From Lentisphaerae bacterium GWF2_38_69 (GTDB taxonomy: Bacteria > Verrucomicrobiota > Lentisphaeria > Victivallales > GWF2-38-69): a DNA stretch of 51,311 bases. The DNA lies in NCBI GenBank assembly GCA_001803205.1, contig MHBE01000062.1:1-51311 (forward strand), in the 5' to 3' direction. Below the pieces are notes generated by a model. It was not told the DNA's origin, did not search any database, and saw nothing but the letters and a program-made list of their open reading frames with translations. Each line of letters begins with the position of its first letter. Within the stretch, counting starts at the first letter, position 1. Positions 34,707-41,336 of the stretch are shown here, piece by piece. The translations under genes were made by a program, and so were the position numbers.

Positions 34707-35423
34707 ATGAGAAAGATATTTTATAATGGCATTTTTTTCATAGCTTTGCTTTTTCTGTCTTTCTCTGTTTCAGCCCAGGATGATGATATTCTGAGCAAGC
34801 TTCAATCAGCAGTCGATCCTAAAGGCATACTTGCCTCTTCAAAAACAAAGATAAGTAGTGGAACGGTAGAAATACCGATACTCAAGATCAAAGCTGAAGT
34901 TATTTCCTATTACAAAAAACCTGATAAATACAGGATTGATACAATTCTGGAAGACGGAACAAGAGAGATAAGAAGTTACGACGGAGAAAAGGCTTTTAAA
35001 TGGAACTCAAATGAAAATACTATAAAGGAAATTGAAGGTTCTGATAAGAAAGCAATTATTCTGAGTGCCTATCTTCAAAACCCAGATATGCAATTTTGGA
35101 ACAAGGAAATATTCAGTTTTGTGGAAGAAAAAGACTTAAAGGTTTCCTGTACACTTAAGAAGGAATTTGGATTTGATTTACCTGTATGTTTGTACATAGA
35201 CAGAAATACCTTCCTGATTTCTCAAATGGATATGCCTACTGTAATAATGGGAAATGAATTGAATCATAAGATTACGATAAAAAGTTATAGGAAAAAAGGG
35301 AACTACCTTGTTGCCGAAAATGTAAGCAGCTCTATATTGGGGGCGGAAATGAATTATCATTTGACTAATATCAGTCTTAATGAAGACATAGAAGATTCAT
35401 TTTTTACAGAAATAGACAAGTGA
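34707..35423 (+). CDS. LolA-like outer-membrane lipoprotein-sorting family protein
   Basis: A 238-residue exported protein with a clear signal peptide (IFFIALLFLSFSVSAQ, cleavage about 24). The mature part fits the half-barrel LolA/LppX-type fold: repeated beta strands (YYKKPDKYRIDTILEDG, REIRSYDGEKAFKWN) and a late MNYHLTNISLNEDI.DSFF motif as in lipoprotein-sorting proteins. It has no lipobox, so it is periplasmic. It starts 2 nt after murE. Whether it is a true LolA chaperone is uncertain. Confidence 0.75.
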   Translation: MRKIFYNGIFFIALLFLSFSVSAQDDDILSKLQSAVDPKGILASSKTKISSGTVEIPILKIKAEVISYYKKPDKYRIDTILEDGTREIRSYDGEKAFKWNSNENTIKEIEGSDKKAIILSAYLQNPDMQFWNKEIFSFVEEKDLKVSCTLKKEFGFDLPVCLYIDRNTFLISQMDMPTVIMGNELNHKITIKSYRKKGNYLVAENVSSSILGAEMNYHLTNISLNEDIEDSFFTEIDK

Positions 35424-35430
35424 TTAAAAG

Positions 35431-35488
35431 TACCACGGGCGTCCCTGGCCGTCTCCGACTTGCTCGGGCAGGCTCGCCCGTGGCACGG
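35431..35488. repeat. Intergenic copy of the palindromic element between the LolA-like gene and pyrK
   Basis: Begins TACCACGGGCGTCCCTGGCC and ends GGCTCGCCCGTGGCACGG. The arms CCACGGGCG and CGCCCGTGG are perfectly inverted. It starts 7 nt after the LolA-like stop and ends 12 nt before the pyrK ATG, so in mRNA it forms a strong hairpin close to the pyrK start. Confidence 0.85.
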
Positions 35489-35500
35489 AGTTAAGAAAAT

Positions 35501-36277
35501 ATGTTTACCGAAAAAGCAGAAATTTTATCTAACAAGAACTTAAAAGGAGACTATTATCAGGTGGATTTTTATTCGCCCAAGATAGCCGAGAATGCCAGAG
35601 CCGGACAGTTCGCCCATGTGCAGATAGGAAACATGGAAGCTCATATATTAAGAAGACCCTTTAGTATCTTTGATACCAGAAAAGATGGAACTCTTTCTAT
35701 TGTGTATAAGGCAGTAGGGCACGGAACTAAAGTTCTGTCTGAAATGAAATATCGAGATATCTGTGATATCCTTGGGCCTCAGGGCAATGCTTATACTCCC
35801 GCCACTGAAAATATTTATCCTGTTATAGTCGTAGGTGGATACGGTGCTGCTGCTGCTTATATGCTTGCAAAGGAAGCCAAAATAAAAGGAAAACTCCTTA
35901 TTGGAGCAAGGACTAAGGAAGATTTGATTCTTATTGATAATTACAAAGAATTAGGATTTGAAGTTGAGATAGCCACAGAAGACGGCAGTATGGGGCGTAA
36001 GGGACTTGTCACAGAGTTGCTGTCTCCATATCTAAACAGGAAAAACTCTATGATTTATGCCTGCGGACCGAATGGAATGATGTATGCTGTTGCTAAACTT
36101 GCCAGAGCAAACGATTCAATTTGTGAAGTAAGTCTGGATCATCCGATGTGCTGCGGCGTGGGAGCATGTTTTGCCTGTGTGGTAAAAGTTTATGACAAGA
36201 AGAAAGAGAGTTGGGTCTATGCAAGGTCATGCAAGGAAGGGCCGGTTTTTAACTCAAAAGACATTTTTATAGAGTAG
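35501..36277 (+). CDS. pyrK: Dihydroorotate dehydrogenase electron-transfer subunit PyrK
   Basis: FAD and [2Fe-2S] subunit passing electrons from PyrD to NAD+. The 258-residue protein has the FAD-binding RRPFSIFD (about 50), the NAD-binding stretch PVIVVGGYGAAAAYMLA, and the cluster cysteines in MCCGVGACFACVV and a later ARSCKEGP. It is directly upstream of pyrD (16 nt). Its start lies 12 nt after a strong palindrome and lacks an obvious Shine-Dalgarno beyond GGAG near 35487. Confidence 0.93.
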   Translation: MFTEKAEILSNKNLKGDYYQVDFYSPKIAENARAGQFAHVQIGNMEAHILRRPFSIFDTRKDGTLSIVYKAVGHGTKVLSEMKYRDICDILGPQGNAYTPATENIYPVIVVGGYGAAAAYMLAKEAKIKGKLLIGARTKEDLILIDNYKELGFEVEIATEDGSMGRKGLVTELLSPYLNRKNSMIYACGPNGMMYAVAKLARANDSICEVSLDHPMCCGVGACFACVVKVYDKKKESWVYARSCKEGPVFNSKDIFIE

Positions 36278-36286
36278 GGGGGGGGA
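36278..36286 (+). promoter_or_regulatory. Poly-G tract at the pyrD ribosome-binding site
   Basis: Nine consecutive G between the pyrK stop and the pyrD start, followed by AGAAAAAT and ATG. The tract supplies the Shine-Dalgarno of pyrD, so a change in G number would alter the spacing. It could be a slippage site or an unreliable homopolymer in the assembly. Confidence 0.4.
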
Positions 36287-36293
36287 GAAAAAT

Positions 36294-37214
36294 ATGGCTG
36301 ATCTTACTACAAAATTAGGCTCTCTAACTTTGAAAAATCCGGTAATGACTGCTTCTGGCACTTTCGGATATGGCAGAGAATATGCTTCCTTTTATCCTCT
36401 TAACTCTCTTGGCGCGATAGTTGTTAAAGGTATTTCACCATTTCCGCACCATGGCAATCCGGTACCAAGAATTTGTGAAACAGCTAGCGGTATGATGAAT
36501 GCCATCGGCCTTCAAAATCCGGGCGTTGAGGATTTCATCAGGAAAGATGAATATCTTCCTTTTCTAATAAGAGAAAAGGCCACAGTAATTGTAAATATCT
36601 GGGGCAAGAGCATCAGCGACTACTGCAAGGTGGCCGAAAGGCTTGACTGCGTCGAGGGGATAGCTGCTCTAGAGATTAATATTTCCTGTCCAAATATTAA
36701 GGAAGGCGGTATCGCCTTTGGTACCGATCTTGGACAGGCGGCAAAAGTGGTTTCACAGATAAGAAAGGTAACGAGAAGGCTTCCGTTGATTACAAAACTC
36801 AGTCCTAATGTAACCAGAATTTCCGATTTCGCGAAATGCGTAGTGGATGCCGGATCAGATATGGTTTCGCTTATAAATACTTTTACTGCCATGGCTATTG
36901 ATATTGAAACTAGAAAACCGAAAATAGCCAATGTTTATGCGGGTTTGAGCGGCGCGTGTATCAAACCTATAGCAGTCCGCATGGTTTACGAGGTTGCCAA
37001 GGCTGTCAATGTTCCTGTAATAGGCATGGGAGGCATATTCAGCGCGGCTGACGCGATAGAGTTTTTTCTTGCCGGAGCAGATGCCGTGGCAGTCGGAACA
37101 GCAAATTTTATTGACCCGATGGCATCTATGAATATATTAAATGGAATCAGTGAGTATCTTGATGCGCATGGATATAATTCAATATCTGAACTCATTGGTA
37201 ATTTGAACTTATAG
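36294..37214 (+). CDS. pyrD: Dihydroorotate dehydrogenase catalytic subunit, class 1B
   Basis: FMN enzyme oxidising dihydroorotate to orotate in pyrimidine synthesis. The 306-residue TIM barrel has NPVMTASGTFGYGREY, the catalytic cysteine region LEINISCPNIKEGG (about 125-138), TKLSPNV and IGMGGIFSAADAIEF. Pairing with pyrK shows the NAD-dependent 1B type that does not need a respiratory quinone, consistent with an anaerobe. Confidence 0.95.
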   Translation: MADLTTKLGSLTLKNPVMTASGTFGYGREYASFYPLNSLGAIVVKGISPFPHHGNPVPRICETASGMMNAIGLQNPGVEDFIRKDEYLPFLIREKATVIVNIWGKSISDYCKVAERLDCVEGIAALEINISCPNIKEGGIAFGTDLGQAAKVVSQIRKVTRRLPLITKLSPNVTRISDFAKCVVDAGSDMVSLINTFTAMAIDIETRKPKIANVYAGLSGACIKPIAVRMVYEVAKAVNVPVIGMGGIFSAADAIEFFLAGADAVAVGTANFIDPMASMNILNGISEYLDAHGYNSISELIGNLNL

Positions 37215-37221
37215 AGAAACT

Positions 37222-37383
37222 CGAAGCACGAATCCCGACTTTTTCGGTATCGACTAAAATATAAAACGAAAGAGGTTTATCAACTAATTACGCCAATTTT
37301 TACTAATTATTCCAACTGATTTTTTGTTAAAAATCAGATGAAAGAGTTATTTAAAATTCGTGCTGATTCAAGTAATTCGTGGA
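37222..37383. repeat. Degenerate ACGAAT/ATTCGTG repeat with internal hairpin
   Basis: Begins GAAGCACGAATCCCGAC and ends AATTCGTGCTGATTC...AATTCGTGG, imperfectly inverted copies of a CACGAAT/ATTCGTG unit. Inside, CTGATTTTT (37316-37324) pairs with AAAAATCAG (37329-37337). It may end the pyrKD transcript, though no T-tract follows. Confidence 0.45.
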
Positions 37384-37442
37384 CAAGAAAGAATTTGATT
37401 TTGAAGCTTTAGAATTTAGAATTATTTATAGGAGGTTATCTT

Positions 37443-38135
37443 ATGTTTTACTTTGATCCAATGTATTTAATCTTTGCCGTTCCCGGACTTATTCTTGCCT
37501 TGATGGCATCTTTCTATACTAAATCGACATTTGCCAAATATTCGCAGGTCGGGGCATCTACAGGACTGTCCGGAGCTATGGCTGCAAAAAGGATGCTGCA
37601 GTATGCAGGAATTTATGATGTGAAAATTGAAGAAGTATCCGGTTTTATGTCTGACCACTATGACCCAACTACCAAAACTCTCCGTCTTTCTCCTGATGTA
37701 TTTAAAGGTAAAAGCCTCTCTTCAATGGGGGTTGCCTGTCATGAAGCAGGCCATGCGATTCAACATGCAAGAGGTTATGCTCCGTTGAAACTCAGGACTA
37801 TGATGGTGCCAATGACAAATATCTGCAGCACTATGTCATATTTTATCATTTTTCTGGGCTTTGTGATGTCCAAGGAATTGATACTGGTCGGCGCGATTCT
37901 ATTCAGCGTGGCAGTGCTGTTTTCAATAATCACCCTTCCTGTCGAGTGGGATGCCAGCGCCAGAGCCAAAGAAATGCTTGTAAGCGCAGGGATAGTCACC
38001 CCTAATGAAGCCAGAATGTCAGGTGAAGTACTAAATGCCGCATTCCTTACTTATGTCGCCGCCGCTGTCAGTGCAATTCTCACACTGCTCTACTACCTTC
38101 TTCGTTCAGGCGTTTTCGGCGGAAGGGACGAATAG
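37443..38135 (+). CDS. YugP-type membrane zinc metallopeptidase
   Basis: A 230-residue membrane protein of the Zn-dependent neutral protease family PF04298. The N-terminal helix (about 5-27) is followed by DHYDPTTKTLRLSP, the zinc motif CHEAGHAIQHA (His about 101 and 105), two more helices and the LPVEWDASARA motif supplying the third ligand. The function in bacteria is not well defined. Strong ribosome-binding site (TAGGAGG). Starts about 230 nt after pyrD, past the repeat. Confidence 0.9.
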   Translation: MFYFDPMYLIFAVPGLILALMASFYTKSTFAKYSQVGASTGLSGAMAAKRMLQYAGIYDVKIEEVSGFMSDHYDPTTKTLRLSPDVFKGKSLSSMGVACHEAGHAIQHARGYAPLKLRTMMVPMTNICSTMSYFIIFLGFVMSKELILVGAILFSVAVLFSIITLPVEWDASARAKEMLVSAGIVTPNEARMSGEVLNAAFLTYVAAAVSAILTLLYYLLRSGVFGGRDE

Positions 38136-38461
38136 TCTTTGCGGACTTGAAAAAGCGATGGTTAAGAATTTTAGAGTAACGGGTTGTGCAACGGGTGCCG
38201 TTATGCTTTGCAAATGGTATTCATTGTGCTGTTGGTTGTCTGTTGCTGGCCACCTCTTCTTTCTTTTCTTGGGCACGCATTCTTCTTCTTATGAGAATAT
38301 AGAATCCAGAGTTTCGGCATCCGTTCTTTCACGGCTTTAATGAATGCCTCAACCTGCTTATGAATGAATTGCTCTGCTTTTTCCATAGTTTACGGACTTC
38401 CCTTATTTAGTAAGTCCTTTTTGTTTTTGAGTTAGCATTATTGAAAACAATGTTGTAAAGC
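38136..38461. other. Intergenic region with nested palindrome and a doubtful small gene
   Basis: At about 38179-38209 TAACGG and CCGTTA form outer arms around GTTG-TG-CAAC. On the minus strand a 61-codon frame (38201-38386) starts after an AAGGGAAG ribosome-binding-like site and begins MEKAEQFIHKQVEAFIKAVK, which looks protein-like. Its second half is Lys/Arg/Gln/Thr-rich and unconvincing, so the small gene, if any, is probably truncated. Confidence 0.3.
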
Positions 38462-39082
38462 TTATGACAATCCTAAGTTTTTCAGGACTTTTTTGAAGCC
38501 TGTTAGATAGGCATTCCCCCAATCGTCAAGTTTGCCAAATGACTTGTGATCTATTACTGAGATAACAAATCTATTCACATCTTTGAGGATTACTTTCGCA
38601 TTGCTTATTGTTGCTTTATCTCCTCGAAGAAACTTCGGTTGTGGTATGCATTTAGGCTTAGTTATACGTTGTTTCGTTAGGTGTGCTATGAATTTGTTTA
38701 TCGAATTCCTTGTAAACATCTTATTGGCTTGAAAACCAACAAGATTCTTGGTATCATATTGTTTATCAATTCCAAAAGAAGAGAAATTTTTGCACATTAT
38801 AAAATCATCTGTACTGTCTGAATTATACATAAAATCAAATAACAACCGAATTTTAACCAGAGCAATAGATTTCAGTACTTCAGAGGGTGAAAACTTACCT
38901 ATACCTACATCATATATCAATTGGCTTTGCCATTTTCCAGTTGTCCATGCCTGGATAGCAATGCCAAGAGTAAATGCTTCATAAAGAATACATCTAATTA
39001 TTGATTCCGGAGCTTCTATGTCGCCATTGTAGTGCAATGGGTTTTTGTCTATGCCAATGCATTCAGTGCATTTTTTATTCAT
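38462..39082 (-). CDS. Protein of unknown function in an accessory block
   Basis: About 206 residues from ATG39082, preceded by AAGGAAG (39086-39092) at short spacing. An upstream in-frame extension to 39172 is possible but reads unlike the rest. The N-terminus has CTECIGIDKNP, a possible Cys pair; the remainder is soluble and mixed, with no domain I recognise. It lies between two GC-rich palindromic segments and next to an HNH nuclease gene on the same strand. Confidence 0.55.
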   Translation of the reverse strand: MNKKCTECIGIDKNPLHYNGDIEAPESIIRCILYEAFTLGIAIQAWTTGKWQSQLIYDVGIGKFSPSEVLKSIALVKIRLLFDFMYNSDSTDDFIMCKNFSSFGIDKQYDTKNLVGFQANKMFTRNSINKFIAHLTKQRITKPKCIPQPKFLRGDKATISNAKVILKDVNRFVISVIDHKSFGKLDDWGNAYLTGFKKVLKNLGLS

Positions 39083-39167
39083 ATGCTTCCTTCTTACTGA
39101 AAGTTTACTTATCAGGTCATTATTTCTGAGCGTGTCCTCAAGTTGTCTTGGGTGGTTAGCAATTGCA

Positions 39168-39270
39168 GTCAACGGTGCCCGTAGCCGAAGTTGCCGCAGG
39201 GTACTCCCGGAGGCAATTTGGGTGAAGGCGGTACTCCTCCAGAACCGGATACGGATTGTTGGACATAGTA
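39168..39270. repeat. GC-rich imperfect palindrome with AAC/GTT ends (attC-like)
   Basis: Ends AGTCAAC (39168-39174) and GTTGGAC (39258-39264) are near-complementary; GTTGGAC fits the integron core consensus GTTRRRY. Inside them CCGTA (39179-39183) pairs with TACGG (39250-39254). The interior contains repeated GGTACTCC. This resembles an integron attC site, but the other core does not fit well and no integrase is present. Confidence 0.3.
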
Positions 39271-39283
39271 AAGCCGCTTAATA

Positions 39284-40015
39284 CTAATCTATTTTTTTAT
39301 TCTTTTTTTTATATCTTTCTAAAGCTTGTATTAAACGCTTTTTTAAAGATTCATCATTTGTTTTATTTGACAGCTTTTCAAAAAAATCAAAGAGATTAGG
39401 AAAATTATCTAATCTTTTATTGATTAAATTCCTTGTATTAGCTGATTTTGCCATTTCAATTAATAGGCAAAAATCTTCTTCTGATTTTGCATATGATTGA
39501 ATTTCTGGAATCATTACTCTAATATGTCCTGGTAATGAAGAAAATTGAGATTCTAAATTTTTACCTTCATCTGTATTCCAAAATTCTCGTCTAAATTTTT
39601 TTTCAAGTTTTTTTTGAGCTGTTTTTCCTGATAATTTAATTTCATTTTTCCTATATTTACCAATTAATTTTTTCCTTAATAATCTAATTTGTATAGGAAT
39701 TTTTTCATTATCAATAATAGGATCCCCATAAACTGGTAAATCTTCAATATCAATATTAAGTTCTATTGAAAATAAATTTAAGGGTTTATCTGCTTTCTTT
39801 TGATTACAATCTTTACAACAAGTAACAAAATTTATCATTTCATTTAAACCGCCAGCAGAAAGCGGAATTAAATGATCTATAGTTAAACTATCCTTTGGAA
39901 ATGAGTTGCCACAATATATGCATTTATAATCATCTCTTTTATAAATTTGAGAACGTACTACTTTTGGAATACCACCTCTTCCAAATTTACTTTCATGTGT
40001 AAAACGATCTTCCAT
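39284..40015 (-). CDS. HNH endonuclease
   Basis: About 243 residues from ATG40015 (a TTG four codons upstream is less likely). The HNH/McrA-like nuclease domain is N-terminal: SQIYKRDDYKCIYCGNSFP, DHLIPLSAGGLNEMINFV and CCKDCNQKKADKP, with two zinc cysteine pairs and the metal-binding His. The C-terminal two thirds is Lys/Asn-rich and helical with no known domain. It is more A+T-rich than the neighbouring housekeeping genes. Possibly part of a defence or mobile module; no partner is recognised. Confidence 0.8.
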   Translation of the reverse strand: MEDRFTHESKFGRGGIPKVVRSQIYKRDDYKCIYCGNSFPKDSLTIDHLIPLSAGGLNEMINFVTCCKDCNQKKADKPLNLFSIELNIDIEDLPVYGDPIIDNEKIPIQIRLLRKKLIGKYRKNEIKLSGKTAQKKLEKKFRREFWNTDEGKNLESQFSSLPGHIRVMIPEIQSYAKSEEDFCLLIEMAKSANTRNLINKRLDNFPNLFDFFEKLSNKTNDESLKKRLIQALERYKKKNKKID

Positions 40016-40204
40016 AATTTTACCCAAAAAATTGCGGCTTTATTTCGTCTAACGGTTCATGTTTACAAACAAGTTAATATTTCCTTAAAATCTTGTTGCC
40101 GGATATCCGTAATAACAGGTTGTTTTTATTTTTTCTCTTAACTGCGAATAATCCCCTGTTAGGAATTCTAACTGGTTGATAAGAAAAGGCAAGAGGGAGG
40201 GGAG

Positions 40205-40464
40205 AGATAGTGAATGGGGGGATAGTGAATAATGGATAGTTGATAATGGATAATGGAGGGGGAATTTTAGATTGAAGAGATAGAGAAATTAGAGCAGAAT
40301 TCAAGGTTGGCAGAGAAGGGAGAGAGTCCACGGGCGAAGCCTGAAATTTTATCAAGAAAACTTTGAATATCCAATATCGAACAATGGAATATCCAATAAC
40401 GAAGTGAAAATGCTTTGAATTGCATTTTCCTTGAAAATTGAGTGTTTCGTGTTGGGTGTTGGTT
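40205..40464. repeat. Purine-rich and GAATATCCAAT dispersed-type repeats
   Basis: Units of GATAGTGAAT, ATGGATAGTTGATAATGGAT and TGGAATATCCAATAACGAAG follow one another with degeneration. The last part (GTGTTTCGTGTTGGGTGTTGG) is also low-complexity. Typical of non-coding dispersed repeats in some uncultivated bacteria; family membership is by eye. Confidence 0.45.
40327..40343. repeat. Truncated copy of the CACGGGCG palindromic element
   Basis: TCCACGGGCGAAGCCTG matches the arm CCACGGGCGAGCCTG of the murE element apart from one base, with no second arm. A half-element. Confidence 0.45.
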
Positions 40465-40502
40465 ATTCGGTTTCATCCCAGATTTGAAGGGAAGAATAAG
40501 AG

Positions 40503-40554
40503 GGCACGGGCGAGATCAATGCTAGAACGCATGACTTTGCGCCCATGGTACGGG
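40503..40554. repeat. CACGGGCG palindromic element, variant
   Basis: GGCACGGGCGAG at the left and GCGCCCATGGTACGGG at the right form imperfect inverted arms with an unrelated middle of about 25 nt. Confidence 0.5.
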
Positions 40555-40578
40555 CAGGGCAGATATGGTTTTGTGTTC

Positions 40579-40605
40579 GTATCACGAGCGTCTCGCCCGT
40601 GGTAC
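40579..40605. repeat. CACGGGCG palindromic element, short form
   Basis: GTATCACGAGCGTC (40579-40592) and TCGCCCGTGGTAC (40593-40605): arms GTATCACGAGCG and CGCCCGTGGTAC are inverted with two mismatches. It lies 28 nt beyond the stop of vapC. Confidence 0.6.
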
Positions 40606-40632
40606 TGTTTGAGTCAAGGAAGAGGATCGTGT

Positions 40633-41031
40633 TTATACCCAGTTTTCGAGTTTAAGATTTTTTATACGGTTAAATTCATCAGTATTATTCGAGACTAATG
40701 TGAGGTTTCTTGCAATAGCCTGAGATGCTATCTGTAAATCGTAAGAGCCGATTATCTGACCTCTCTGTTCCAGGTCTGCTCTTAAAATTCCGTATATTTC
40801 GGTATCATTATCGTCAAAAGGCAGGATGTCGAAAGCTGATACAAAATTGAGTAGAGCGCATCTGTTCTTCTCTCTGAAGCGGCTTTTTGATACGCCATAC
40901 TCGAGTTCAGCAAGCGAAACAGAAGAGAGTTTTATCTGATGAGGTTTGAGGCTTTTTACCTTATCTATAATTAGTTGAGATTTTCTATTAATAGCATATA
41001 TGCAGATATTTGTATCAAGCATGTATATCAT
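40633..41031 (-). CDS. vapC: VapC-type PIN-domain toxin
   Basis: Predicted tRNA-cleaving ribonuclease toxin. The 132-residue protein has the PIN acidic residues in MLDTNICIYAI (Asp6), SLAELEYGV (Glu43) and GSYDLQIASQA (Asp98), and resembles the VapC group that cuts initiator tRNA. Starts 5 nt after the vapB stop, on the same strand. Complete and apparently functional, unlike the toxin at 30.9 kb. Confidence 0.9.
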   Translation of the reverse strand: MIYMLDTNICIYAINRKSQLIIDKVKSLKPHQIKLSSVSLAELEYGVSKSRFREKNRCALLNFVSAFDILPFDDNDTEIYGILRADLEQRGQIIGSYDLQIASQAIARNLTLVSNNTDEFNRIKNLKLENWV

Positions 41032-41036
41032 GGAGT

Positions 41037-41258
41037 TTATCTTTTCTGCATTTCTGGCTGAGAGCGGCCTTCGGTCATGAAGTCTTCAGAAAATTCATTC
41101 AAGCTTTTTTCAAAAGCCTCCCATGGGTTTTTTTGAGGGAAAAGCACAATTGTTTTTCCTATTTTCTGAATGAAGAGTTCTTTTTCTTTAAGCTGGTATT
41201 CTTTTGGCAGTCTTATTGCCTGGCTGTTGCCGCTCGTGAAAACTTTGGAAGTGAGCAT
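41037..41258 (-). CDS. vapB: VapB-type AbrB-like antitoxin
   Basis: A 73-residue antitoxin with the AbrB-like hairpin KVFTSGNSQAIRLPKEYQL near the N-terminus and a toxin-binding C-terminal tail. Strong Shine-Dalgarno (AGGAGG, 41267-41272) 8 nt before ATG41258 and a good promoter upstream. Cognate to the vapC that follows. Confidence 0.9.
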   Translation of the reverse strand: MLTSKVFTSGNSQAIRLPKEYQLKEKELFIQKIGKTIVLFPQKNPWEAFEKSLNEFSEDFMTEGRSQPEMQKR

Positions 41259-41283
41259 AATTGATTCCTCCTGATTGTATTTG

Positions 41284-41312
41284 AGTATATACTGTTGTAT
41301 CTACACAGTCAA
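41284..41312 (-). promoter_or_regulatory. Sigma-70-type promoter of vapBC
   Basis: On the minus strand TTGACT (-35, 41307-41312) and TATACT (-10, 41284-41289) are separated by exactly 17 nt, followed 25 nt later by the vapB start with its AGGAGG site. The -10 overlaps an A/T symmetric AGTATATACT (41284-41293), a possible VapB operator. Confidence 0.65.
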
Positions 41313-41336
41313 GTATGCTTGCAATGTATAAACTTT

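Larger units (their letters stand above)
40016..40632. other. Repeat hot spot without genes
   Basis: Contains AACAAG/CTTGTT inverted arms (about 40068-40098), a purine-rich degenerate tandem tract of GATAGTGAAT/GATAATGGATAATGG units (about 40205-40262), GAATATCCAAT repeats (about 40366-40400), a GTGTTGGGTGTTGG tract (about 40449-40464), and three GC-rich palindromic units at 40327, 40503 and 40579. No coding frame is credible. Confidence 0.55.

Noticed and set aside
38035-38340. Plus-strand open frame overlapping the end of the zinc peptidase gene
   Set aside because: It overlaps a clear conserved gene in another frame and has low-complexity Ser/Cys/Leu composition.
40016-40632. CRISPR-like or origin-like function for the repeat hot spot
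   Set aside because: The units are degenerate and irregularly spaced, with no DnaA-box cluster and no cas genes nearby.
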